A stretch of 64,000 bases of DNA from the NCBI GenBank assembly GCA_945871425.1, contig CAMBVS010000006.1, forward strand, positions 23,721 to 87,720. Reading direction: 5' to 3'. The position numbers and the translations under genes were made by a program. Within the stretch, counting starts at the first letter, position 1; each line of letters opens with the position of its first letter. This DNA comes from Rhizobium sp. Q54 (GTDB taxonomy: Bacteria; Pseudomonadota; Alphaproteobacteria; SHVZ01). A model generated the notes under the pieces. The model was not told the origin of the DNA. It worked only from the letters and a program-made list of their open reading frames with translations, and made no database searches. Shown in pieces: positions 53,027 to 60,445 of the stretch.

Positions 53027-54174
53027 TGCACGATCTCTCCAACCTGCATCCGGCGACCCGCGCCGCCCAGGCTCTCGGCCACATCGACCGTGAGACCGGG
53101 GCGATCATCCCGCCGATCCATGCCGCGACGACCTTCGAGCGCGATGTCGACCTGAGCTATCCGAAGGGGATCAGCTACTCGCGCAACGACGGCCCGACGC
53201 AGTCGCTGCTGGAGAAGATGCTGGCCGACCTCGAAGGCGCGGCGGCGGCGATGACCTTCGCCTCGGGCATGGCCGCGACCTCCAACGTCTTCCTGGCCTT
53301 GCCGGTCGGCGCCCATGTCGTGGTGCCGCAGGTGATGTACTGGGGCGTGCGCAAATGGCTGCTGGAGCAGCGCGCGGGCGGCCGCCTCGCGGTCGACTTC
53401 TTCGAGCCCGGCGACACCGCGAATATCGGCCGCGCGATCAAGCCAGGGCAGACCCGGCTGGTGTGGATCGAGACGCCGAGCAATCCGACCTGGGACCTGA
53501 CCGACATCGCCGCCGCGGCGAAGCTCGCCCATGATGCCGGGGCGCGCCTAGCCGTCGACTCCACGGTGGCGACGCCGGTGCTGACCCGGCCGCTGGCTTT
53601 GGGCGCCGACATCGTCATGCATTCGGCGACCAAGTACCTCAACGGCCATTCCGACGTGCTCGCCGGCTGCCTGATGACGGCGAAGGCGGACGAGTTCTGG
53701 ACGGCGGTGCGTTCGGTCCGCACCCAGCTCGGCGGCGTGCTCGGGCCTTTCGAGGCCTGGCTGCTGCTGCGCGGTGTCCGCACGCTGTTCGTCCGCGTGC
53801 GTCAGGCCTCGACCTCGGCGCTGGCGATCGCCGAGCGCCTGCGTAAGCACCGGAACGTGCATTCGGTTCTGTATCCGGGCCTGCCCGACCATCCCGGCCA
53901 TGACATCGCCAGGCGCCAGATGCAGGGCGGCTTCGGCGGCATGCTGTCGGTTCGCGTCAAGGGCGGTGAGGATGCCGCGGTCGGCGTCGCCGCGCGTCTT
54001 CGCGTGTTCGTCCGCGCGACCTCGCTCGGCGGCCCGGAGAGCCTGGTCGAGCATCGGGCATCGATCGAAGGCGCCGGCAGCCCGTGCCCGCCCGACCTGC
54101 TTCGCCTGTCGATCGGTCTCGAAGATGCGGGTGATCTGATTGGTGATCTCGAGCAAGCATTGGATGGCGTCTGA
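53026..54174 (+). CDS. metC: PLP-dependent trans-sulfuration enzyme, cystathionine beta-lyase type
   Basis: A 382-residue Cys/Met metabolism PLP enzyme. The N-terminal start HPATRAAQALGHID and IIPPIHAATTFERD are family-typical. The PLP Lys lies in HSATKYLNGHSDVLAG near residue 200; SGMAATSNVFLAL binds the phosphate, and WIETPSNPTWDLTDI (Asp) supports the ring. Late RATSLGGPESLVEHRAS and LLRLSIGLEDAGDLIGDLEQAL complete it. Cystathionine beta-lyase is the best guess; gamma-synthase or sulfhydrylase activity cannot be excluded by sequence alone. Start ATG at 53026 overlaps the GST stop. Confidence 0.9.
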   Translation: MHDLSNLHPATRAAQALGHIDRETGAIIPPIHAATTFERDVDLSYPKGISYSRNDGPTQSLLEKMLADLEGAAAAMTFASGMAATSNVFLALPVGAHVVVPQVMYWGVRKWLLEQRAGGRLAVDFFEPGDTANIGRAIKPGQTRLVWIETPSNPTWDLTDIAAAAKLAHDAGARLAVDSTVATPVLTRPLALGADIVMHSATKYLNGHSDVLAGCLMTAKADEFWTAVRSVRTQLGGVLGPFEAWLLLRGVRTLFVRVRQASTSALAIAERLRKHRNVHSVLYPGLPDHPGHDIARRQMQGGFGGMLSVRVKGGEDAAVGVAARLRVFVRATSLGGPESLVEHRASIEGAGSPCPPDLLRLSIGLEDAGDLIGDLEQALDGV

Positions 54175-54604
54175 TCTTCGGATCCGGCGGGCGACCGGTG
54201 CCGACCGACCGAGACTGGCCGAGATCTTTCTGGTCGTGCGCCGGCACGCCTTTCCCTGGATCGAGGCGGAGACGTTCCGCCTCGCCGACTTCAAGCGGGA
54301 GACCGAGGGCGAGACGATCCTGCTGGCCGAGGACGATCATGCGATCCTCGGCTTCGCCTCGGTCTGGGAGCCGGACGCCTTCCTTCACCACCTCTATGTC
54401 GATCCGCCGGCGCATCGGCGCGGCATCGGGCGGAGGCTGATAGCGGAGATGAGCCGCCTCTGCGAGGCGCCGCTCGAGCTCAAGTGCCAGACCAACAACC
54501 ATCCGGCGATCGCCTTCTACAGGCGGCTCGGCTTCACCCTCGGCGAGTCCGGCGTCTCCGACATCGGGCCCTGGGTCCGTTTCCGGGCGCCGCCGAAGGG
54601 CTGA
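54164..54604 (+). CDS. GNAT family N-acetyltransferase
   Basis: A 146-residue acetyltransferase. The N-terminal RIRRATGADRPRLAEI helix, FASVWEPDAFLHHLYVDPPAHRRGIGRRLI (acetyl-CoA pyrophosphate motif R-R-G-I-G near residue 92) and NNHPAIAFYRRLGF (motif B) are clear. Substrate unknown. ATG at 54164 overlaps the metC-like 3' end by 11 nt; an in-frame upstream start at 54140 is possible. Its 3' end overlaps the convergent TetR gene by 88 nt, a large overlap. Confidence 0.88.
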   Translation: MASDLRIRRATGADRPRLAEIFLVVRRHAFPWIEAETFRLADFKRETEGETILLAEDDHAILGFASVWEPDAFLHHLYVDPPAHRRGIGRRLIAEMSRLCEAPLELKCQTNNHPAIAFYRRLGFTLGESGVSDIGPWVRFRAPPKG

Positions 54605-55164
54605 GCCGGCCAGATCCGGTCGAGGCGGCGCTCCATCGCCCGCAGCCTCTCGGCGACGAACGCCTTGACCGCCTTATCGTCGCCCCCTCGCCAGCGCCAG
54701 AGCGCGACCGGGACCAGCGCGCTCACCGCCACCTCGGTCGCCTGGCGCCGCCGCCCGATTGCCGGACAGCCGGCGGTGTCCAGCATCCACTGCACCAGCC
54801 GGCTCAGGCTGAAGACCAACGGAACCCAATGATGCGGGTGCGACGGATAGAGCTTGCCCTGGATCATGGCGAGGCTCGCCTGGCGGTGCGGCGCAAGTGC
54901 ATCGAGCCAGCGCCCGATGACGCGGGCGAGGCGTTCATCGAAAGGCAGCGCTTCGTCCACCGGGGTTGCTGTGGCGGCGGCGAGGGCTCGCCTGAACCAG
55001 GCGTCCGCCACCTCGTTCAGGTCGCGGTAGTGGGCGATGACCAGCTCGGGGCCGCCGCCCAGGCGGCTGCTGATCGCACGGGCGGTCACCTGCCGCCAGC
55101 CGATCTCGTCGGCAAGCGCCAGCGCCGCTTCGAGGACATCGTCGGCGGTCGGAGCCGGGGTCAT
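54517..55164 (-). CDS. TetR family transcriptional regulator
   Basis: A 215-residue regulator. N-terminal helix-turn-helix at residues 5-52 (ADDVLEAALALADEIGWRQVTARAISSRLGGGPELVIAHYRDLNEV) is TetR-like. The C-terminal ligand domain (residues 60-190) is helical and includes SLAMIQGKLYPSHPHHWVPLVFSL. The target is unknown; the adjacent NitT/TauT importer (41 nt downstream, same strand) is a plausible one. The last 88 nt overlap the GNAT gene on the other strand; the tail there (RKRTQGPMSETPDS) is probably non-essential. Confidence 0.82.
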   Translation of the reverse strand: MTPAPTADDVLEAALALADEIGWRQVTARAISSRLGGGPELVIAHYRDLNEVADAWFRRALAAATATPVDEALPFDERLARVIGRWLDALAPHRQASLAMIQGKLYPSHPHHWVPLVFSLSRLVQWMLDTAGCPAIGRRRQATEVAVSALVPVALWRWRGGDDKAVKAFVAERLRAMERRLDRIWPAQPFGGARKRTQGPMSETPDSPRVKPSRL

Positions 55165-55204
55165 GAACGTGAGGTGGGCACGCCCACGACCCCGGGCAAG
55201 AGGG

Positions 55205-56221
55205 TCAGCTGCCGGCGGCTTTCTTGACGAAGCGGTCGACGAAGGTCTTCGGCAGGTCCTCGTCCTTCACCGCCTTCAGCTCGTCGTCGAACTCCTTCAG
55301 CATGCCGAGCGCGCTCTTCATGCCGTCGAGCGTGATGATGCCGGTGCGGGAGTAGGTATCCAGCGACGCCTTGACGGCGCGGATGTAGAGATCCTTGTCG
55401 CCGAGGTAGTAGGCCTCGGGTACCGCCTTGGCGATCTCCTCGGGACTCGCCGAAGCAATCCACTTCAGCGCCTTGTAGTGCGCGGTGACGATCGCCTGGG
55501 CAGTGTTCGGGTTCTTCTCGATGAAGTCGTTCTTCATGTAGACGACCGCCGCGGGATTGGAGCCGCCGAAGATCGCCTTGGTGCCGGCTTCCGTCCGCGT
55601 GTCGGCGAGGATGAAGACGTCACCGTCGGTCTCCAGCTTCGAGATCACCGGGTCGAGGTTGGCGATGGCGTCGATCTCGCCCTTCTTGATCGCGGCGACG
55701 GCGGAGAGTCCGGTGCCGACGCCGATGAAGGCGGCGTCCTTGTAGCTGGCGCCGGCCTTGGCCATCAGGTAGTTGACGAAGAAGTTGGTCGACGAGCCCG
55801 GCGCGGTGACGCCGATCTTCTTGCCCTTGAGGTCGGCGGCCGTCTTGATCGTGCCGGCGCGGTCCTTCTTCACCGCCAGCACGATGCCGGGGAAACGGCC
55901 GAGCTCGAGCACGGCGCGAACGTCCTGGCCCTTGGTCTGCATCCTGATCGTGTGTTCGTAGGCGCCGGTGACGACGTCGACCGAACCGCCGAGAAGCGCC
56001 TGAAGGGCGCGCGAGCCGCCGCCGAAGTCGTTGATCTCGACGTCGAGTCCCGCCTCCTTGAAGTAGCCCTTGCTCTCGGCGATGGAGAGCGGGAGGTAGT
56101 AGAGAAGCGGCTTGCCGCCGACGCCGATGGTGATCTTCGGCTTCTCCGGCGCCTGGGCCAGCGCCGGCCCGGCCAGCAGCGCGAGCGCGGCCGCCGCCGC
56201 CAGCAGTTTCACGATCCTCAT
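55205..56221 (-). CDS. ABC transporter substrate-binding protein, NitT/TauT type
   Basis: A 338-residue periplasmic binding protein of the NMT1/THI5-like group that takes up nitrate, taurine, sulfonates, pyrimidine precursors or similar. Signal peptide with cleavage after LAGPALAQA (residue about 23). Domain features: LPLSIAESKGYFKEAGLDVEI, GSSTNFFVNYLMAKAG and the KNDFIEKNPNTAQAIV segment. The cognate permease and ATPase lie directly upstream, giving a complete importer in the order ATPase, permease, SBP. The substrate is not predictable. Confidence 0.92.
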   Translation of the reverse strand: MRIVKLLAAAAALALLAGPALAQAPEKPKITIGVGGKPLLYYLPLSIAESKGYFKEAGLDVEINDFGGGSRALQALLGGSVDVVTGAYEHTIRMQTKGQDVRAVLELGRFPGIVLAVKKDRAGTIKTAADLKGKKIGVTAPGSSTNFFVNYLMAKAGASYKDAAFIGVGTGLSAVAAIKKGEIDAIANLDPVISKLETDGDVFILADTRTEAGTKAIFGGSNPAAVVYMKNDFIEKNPNTAQAIVTAHYKALKWIASASPEEIAKAVPEAYYLGDKDLYIRAVKASLDTYSRTGIITLDGMKSALGMLKEFDDELKAVKDEDLPKTFVDRFVKKAAGS

Positions 56222-56245
56222 CTCTGGTTTCCTCCTTCTTTCGGG

Positions 56246-57040
56246 TCAGCCTTGGGCGGTGGTCGATTGCGCTCCCGGCCGCCAGACCAGCAGCCGATTT
56301 TCAACCGCCGTGACGAACATGTCGATGATGATGACGAAGCCGGCGAGCACGACCATGCCGGCGAACACGCCGGTCACGTCGAAGACGCTCTCGGCCTCGT
56401 GGATCTTGTAGCCGAGCCCGGCCGAGGAACCCATGTACTCGCCGACCACGGCGCCGACCAGGGCGAAGCCGACCGAAGTGTGGAGCGAGGAGAACATCCA
56501 GGTCAGCGCCGCCGGCCAGTAGACGTGGCGAAGCAGCTGACGTTCGTTCATGCCGAGCATGCGGGCGTTGGCGAGGATGGTCGGGCTGACCTCGCGCACG
56601 CCCTGGTAGACGTTGAAGAAGACGATGAAGAACACCAGCGTGAAGCCCAGCGCCACCTTCGACCAGATGCCGAGGCCGAACCAGAGCATGAAGATCGGCG
56701 CCAGGACGACGCGGGGAAGCGCGTTGGCCGCCTTGATGTAGGGGTCGAAGACTGCGGCGACGATCGCGCTCCGGGCGAAGACGAAGCCGAAGACGATGCC
56801 GCCGACGGCGCCGGTGACGAAGGCGAGCACGGTCTCCAGCAGGGTGATGCCGAGATGGCGCCAGATCGTGCCGGTGTAGAAGTCTTTCCACACCCGCGCC
56901 AGCACGTCGATCGGCGTCGAGAAGAAGAACGGGTCGAGCAGCTTCTTGCCGCCGACCGGCACCGCGGTCAGCAGGTGCCAGGCCGTCAGCAGCACCAGCG
57001 CGACGCCGACACGGAGCGCGAACAGGGTCCAGCGGTTCAT
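56246..57040 (-). CDS. ABC transporter permease, NitT/TauT (BPD_transp_1) type
   Basis: A 264-residue permease with about six transmembrane helices. The EAA-like loop is visible as MLGMNERQLLRHVYWPAALTWMFSSL near residue 170. It is 24 nt upstream of the SBP gene and overlaps the ATPase stop (ATGA, 57037-57040), so the three are one operon. Confidence 0.93.
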   Translation of the reverse strand: MNRWTLFALRVGVALVLLTAWHLLTAVPVGGKKLLDPFFFSTPIDVLARVWKDFYTGTIWRHLGITLLETVLAFVTGAVGGIVFGFVFARSAIVAAVFDPYIKAANALPRVVLAPIFMLWFGLGIWSKVALGFTLVFFIVFFNVYQGVREVSPTILANARMLGMNERQLLRHVYWPAALTWMFSSLHTSVGFALVGAVVGEYMGSSAGLGYKIHEAESVFDVTGVFAGMVVLAGFVIIIDMFVTAVENRLLVWRPGAQSTTAQG

Positions 57041-57861
57041 GCTGACCGTCCTTCGCCTTGGGCATAGGCCTTCTGCACCTCGCCCCGGAGCTTGGCCCAG
57101 ATCGCCTTGTGGATCTCGTGGAAGCGGGGCTCGGTGCGGATCTCGGCGATGTCGCGGGGGCGTTCGAGGGCCACCGGATAGTCGCCGACGATGCGGGCGG
57201 CGGGGCCAGCCGACATCACCACCACGCGGTCGGCCAGCGCGATCGCCTCCTCGAGGTCGTGGGTGACGAACAGCACCGCCTTACGGTCCTGGGCCCAGAG
57301 GTCGAGCAGCAGGTTGCCCATGATCTGGCGGGTCTGGGCATCCAGCGGGCCGAACGGCTCGTCCATCAAGAGGATCGTCGGATCGCGGATCAGGATCTGG
57401 GCGAGCGCGACCCGCTTTTTCTGGCCGCCCGAGAGCATATGCGGGTAGCGCTCGGCGAAGACCCTCAGACCCACGCGGTCGAGCCACGCTCGTGCCCGTT
57501 CCAGCGCGGCCGGACGCGGCACGCCCTTCGGCTCGAGGGCGACCGCGACGTTGTCGATCGCAGTCTTCCACGGCATCAGCGCGTCCTGCTGGAAGAGATA
57601 GCCGGAGTCGCCGTTGAGGCCGGCGAGCGGCTTGCCGAAGACCTCGGTCCTGCCCGTCGAAGGCAGGACCAGCCCGGCGGCGACGTTCAGCAGCGTCGAC
57701 TTCCCGCAGCCGGTCGGCCCGACGATGGCGACGAACTCGCCCGGCGCCACCACCAGGTCCGTCGGTGCGACGGCGTCATAGGTGCCGCCGTCGGTCAGGC
57801 GGAAGGAGATGGAGACGGCGCGGAGCGCCACCGCGGCGGGCGTGGAAGTGTTGTCCCCCAT
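57037..57861 (-). CDS. ABC transporter ATPase, NitT/TauT type
   Basis: A 274-residue ATPase. Walker A GPTGCGKSTLL near residue 50, Q-loop YLFQQDALMPWKTAIDNVAV, signature LSGGQKKRVALAQ, Walker B ILLMDEPFGPLDAQTR and H-loop FVTHDLEEAIALADRV. The QQDALMPWKT wording is typical of SsuB/TauB. It is the first gene of the importer operon. A DUF1127 gene ends 15 nt upstream on the same strand and may share the transcript. Confidence 0.94.
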   Translation of the reverse strand: MGDNTSTPAAVALRAVSISFRLTDGGTYDAVAPTDLVVAPGEFVAIVGPTGCGKSTLLNVAAGLVLPSTGRTEVFGKPLAGLNGDSGYLFQQDALMPWKTAIDNVAVALEPKGVPRPAALERARAWLDRVGLRVFAERYPHMLSGGQKKRVALAQILIRDPTILLMDEPFGPLDAQTRQIMGNLLLDLWAQDRKAVLFVTHDLEEAIALADRVVVMSAGPAARIVGDYPVALERPRDIAEIRTEPRFHEIHKAIWAKLRGEVQKAYAQGEGRSA

Positions 57862-57876
57862 CGGCCGTTCATATCA

Positions 57877-58089
57877 TCAGCCTCCGCGGACGGCGAGCCA
57901 CCACGAGATCTCCGATGCGGCCCGCGCCTGCTCGCGGGTGATGCCGATGTCCTTCAGCATCTGATCGCTCATCTCGGCCAGGCGCCGGCGCTGGCGCGAC
58001 CGGTCGGCGGCGGCGCGGCTCCAGGCAAGGAGATCGCTTGGACCGGGGAGGCGGGGGAAGCGGATCGAGGGACGGGTGCGGATGGCCAT
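57877..58089 (-). CDS. DUF1127 small protein (YjiS-like)
   Basis: A 70-residue Arg-rich protein. The C-terminal two-thirds match the DUF1127 pattern: WSRAAADRSRQRRRLAEMSDQMLKDIGITREQA. Such proteins are common in alphaproteobacteria, and some bind RNA and affect phosphate and carbon metabolism. ATG at 58089 was preferred to a start 15 codons upstream because the residues between are Arg/Pro-rich and unconserved. Confidence 0.82.
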   Translation of the reverse strand: MAIRTRPSIRFPRLPGPSDLLAWSRAAADRSRQRRRLAEMSDQMLKDIGITREQARAASEISWWLAVRGG

Positions 58090-58224
58090 GGGACGACTCC
58101 GGATCTGGGGTGGACGTGGCCGCAGTATCCGCACCGGTGCTCGTCGACGTTTCGTCCGCGGACGAAGTAAGGCGGCTTGCGGGCCGCGCCGGCTTGATCG
58201 TCCGACGAACGGGGAGGGACGATC

Positions 58225-58456
58225 ATGGCCAGGGCCAAATCGAGGACTTGGACCGATCTCGAATTCGAGAAGACCGATCTCGAATTCGAGAAGAACGGCA
58301 AGCAGGTGGCAATCTCCACACGGCCGGGTCCATTTCGTCGACGACCCGATGCGGGAACCGGCCGAGGTCCGCTATCGCGCCTCGGGCATCCTGATGTGCA
58401 AGCATCATCCCGGTCGCTGCGAGCGCGGCGATTGCCTCGGCCACCGGGTCAGCGAC
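58225..58456 (+). pseudogene. Decayed AstE/aspartoacylase-type deacylase gene (start and end only)
   Basis: ATG at 58225 with a good GGGGAGGGA ribosome-binding site opens MARAKSRTWTDLEFEK..., followed by NGKQV; a 1-nt shift then gives GNLH. This looks like the start of a succinylglutamate desuccinylase/aspartoacylase-family protein (FDxxGKQxGxLxLP). Frame 2 at 58322-58456 then encodes VHFVDDPMREPAEVRYRASG and [19 protein letters not shown], which fits the C-terminal end of the same family and has strong G/C third positions. The central metal-binding domain is missing, so the gene looks like an internal deletion with frameshifts. Family assignment is from memory of motifs. Confidence 0.45.
58252..58293. 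repeat. Tandem duplication of a 21-nt unit
   Basis: The unit ACCGATCTCGAATTCGAGAA+G occurs twice head-to-tail (58252-58272 and 58273-58293). It is in frame and encodes TDLEFEK twice. Each copy contains the palindrome TCTCGAATTCGAGA. It lies inside the decayed deacylase start and probably arose by slippage. Confidence 0.9.
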
Positions 58457-58470
58457 GTCAGGCGGCGAAC

Positions 58471-58602
58471 ATGCCGAACGTCGAGCGCTTCTGCACCAGT
58501 CGCCAATGCGTCGACTATGTGCGCCGGCACTCCCCGTTCCTGAGCGCGGCAGAGAAGGACATGATCCTCGGCGGCAACGCGGCGGGCCTGATCGGGCTCT
58601 AG
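58471..58602 (+). pseudogene. C-terminal remnant of an amidohydrolase gene
   Basis: A 43-codon frame beginning [20 protein letters not shown] and ending [21 protein letters not shown]. The final [12 protein letters not shown] is the usual last segment of PF04909 amidohydrolases (ILGGNAARLFGL), so this is the end of such a gene without the rest. It follows the decayed deacylase in the same direction and ends 80 nt before a complete GST gene. Confidence 0.5.
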
Positions 58603-58682
58603 AAAATCCTCGCCCGGTGGGAGAGGGTTCAAGAGGTGTGCTAGTCTCGCCGTCTTCTCCCCACACCTCCGGATCCCCGAAC

Positions 58683-59297
58683 ATGATCGACCTCTACACC
58701 TGGGGTACGCCCAATGGCCGCAAGGTCTCCATCATGCTGGAGGAGGTCGGGTTGCCCTATGCCGTCCACAAGATCGATATCGGCAAGGGCGACCAGTTCA
58801 AGCCGGAATTCGTCGCCATCAACCCGAACTCGAAGATCCCGGCGATCGTCGACCGGGACGGCCCGGACGGGAAGCCGCTGGCGGTGTTCGAGTCGGGTGC
58901 GATCCTGATCTACCTCGCCGAGAAGACCGGCAAGCTGCTGCCTTCGGCGCCCAGGCCGAGGAGCGAGGTGCTGCAGTGGCTGATGTTCCAGATGGGCGGA
59001 GTCGGGCCGATGTTCGGCCAGAACCATCATTTCCGCCGCTTCGCACCCGAGAAGATCCCCTACGGCATCGAGCGCTACGGCAAGGAGACAGAGCGGCTCT
59101 ACGGGGTCATGGACAAGCGCCTCGGCGCTGTTCCCTACCTCGCCGGGGACTACTCGATCGCCGACGTCGCCACATATCCCTGGGTCTCGCGCCACGACTA
59201 CCAGGAGATCGACCTGGCGCGCTTTCCCGCCGTCAAGCGCTGGTTCGACGCGATCTCGGCCCGGCCGGCGGTCGAGAAGGGGATGAAGGTTCCCTGA
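58683..59297 (+). CDS. Glutathione S-transferase, YfcG/Nu-like
   Basis: A 204-residue [24 protein letters not shown] matches the YfcG/YghU-like start (TPNGRK with the catalytic Thr/Asn). [15 protein letters not shown] holds the cis-Pro, and the [18 protein letters not shown] loop binds glutathione. C-terminal [26 protein letters not shown] is typical, with the N-capping box SIAD. Such enzymes have disulfide-bond reductase activity. The ATG at 58683 gives the conserved start. The TAXI SBP begins 100 nt downstream. Confidence 0.92.
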   Translation: MIDLYTWGTPNGRKVSIMLEEVGLPYAVHKIDIGKGDQFKPEFVAINPNSKIPAIVDRDGPDGKPLAVFESGAILIYLAEKTGKLLPSAPRPRSEVLQWLMFQMGGVGPMFGQNHHFRRFAPEKIPYGIERYGKETERLYGVMDKRLGAVPYLAGDYSIADVATYPWVSRHDYQEIDLARFPAVKRWFDAISARPAVEKGMKVP

Positions 59298-59397
59298 GCC
59301 GCGGTGGACAAGGCCGGGGCCGGCCTTTAGCCTGACGCCGCGCGTGCCAGAAGCCCCGGGCAACGGGGCTCGGCGAAACCCACTCGGGAGGTTGCAG

Positions 59398-60366
59398 ATG
59401 ACGTTCGTCGCGAGACTCCTCGCCATTGCGGTCGCAGGCGTGCTGCTGGCACATCCGGCCGCGGCCCAGGCACCGAAGTCGCTGACTTTGGGCACCGCCT
59501 CGGTCGGCGGCGTGTTCTTCGTCTACGGCCAGGTCTGGGCCAACATCGCGGCGGACGCGATCAAGGTGCCGATCAGCACGCGCCAGACCGACGGCCCGAA
59601 CCACAACATCATCCTGGTCGAAACCAAGCAGGTCGACCTCGGGATGACGACGATGGGCGTGGCGCTGCAGGCATGGAACGGCGAAGGCGCCTGGACCCAG
59701 GGGCGCAAGTTCCAGAGCATGCGCGCCATCTTCCCTATGTACGACACTATGTTCCACTTCGTGTCGCTGCAGAAAGGCGGCATCAAGTCGGTCGCCCAGC
59801 TCGCCGGCAAGAGCGTCGGCGTCGGCCCGCGCGCCGGCACGCCCGGCACCTACATCCCGCTGATGCTCGAAGCGCTGGGCGTCAAGGTCAGCTCGATCCG
59901 CAACGGCGGCGGCAGCGACATGACCTCGCAGCTCGGTGACGGCCTCATCGACAGCTTCGGCTTCGCCGCCGGCCTGCCGTTCCCGGCCTATTCGGAGGCC
60001 GAAGCCTCCAATCCGGTGAACTTCTATGCCTTCACCAAGGAGCAGATCGCGATCCTGAAGCAGAAGATGCCGGAGCTTTCGGATGCGACGATCCCGAAGG
60101 GCACCTACAAGACCCTGACCGAGGATCAGCCGACCGTCGGCGTCTTCAACTTCGCCATCGCCCACAAGGACGTGAGCGCCGACCTCGTCTACGGCATCGT
60201 CAAGGCGGTGATGGAGAACAACCCGCGCATGGTCCAGGGCCATTCCGCGGCGAAGGAGACCCTGCCGGCGAACGTGACGAAGAACACCTTCCTGCCGTTC
60301 CACCCCGGCGCGGCGAGGTACTTCGAAGAGAAGGGTTTCAGGATTCCCGCCGACCTCAAAGGCTGA
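59398..60366 (+). CDS. TAXI family TRAP transporter solute-binding protein
   Basis: A 322-residue periplasmic receptor of the TAXI (TRAP-associated extracytoplasmic immunogenic) type, which probably delivers dicarboxylates or related acids to a sodium-coupled TRAP permease. Signal peptide with cleavage after HPAAAQA (residue about 24). LTLGTASVGGVFFVYGQVWANI is the characteristic TAXI start; LAGKSVGVGPRAGTPGTYIP and VKAVMENNPRM are further marks. The fused permease gene follows after 79 nt. Confidence 0.93.
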   Translation: MTFVARLLAIAVAGVLLAHPAAAQAPKSLTLGTASVGGVFFVYGQVWANIAADAIKVPISTRQTDGPNHNIILVETKQVDLGMTTMGVALQAWNGEGAWTQGRKFQSMRAIFPMYDTMFHFVSLQKGGIKSVAQLAGKSVGVGPRAGTPGTYIPLMLEALGVKVSSIRNGGGSDMTSQLGDGLIDSFGFAAGLPFPAYSEAEASNPVNFYAFTKEQIAILKQKMPELSDATIPKGTYKTLTEDQPTVGVFNFAIAHKDVSADLVYGIVKAVMENNPRMVQGHSAAKETLPANVTKNTFLPFHPGAARYFEEKGFRIPADLKG

Positions 60367-60445
60367 CGCATCTCGGCGCGCCGTTCGGGGAGGGCATCCT
60401 GATGCATGAACGGCGCGTCGAAGGCGGCGGTGCGGGGGACGCGCG

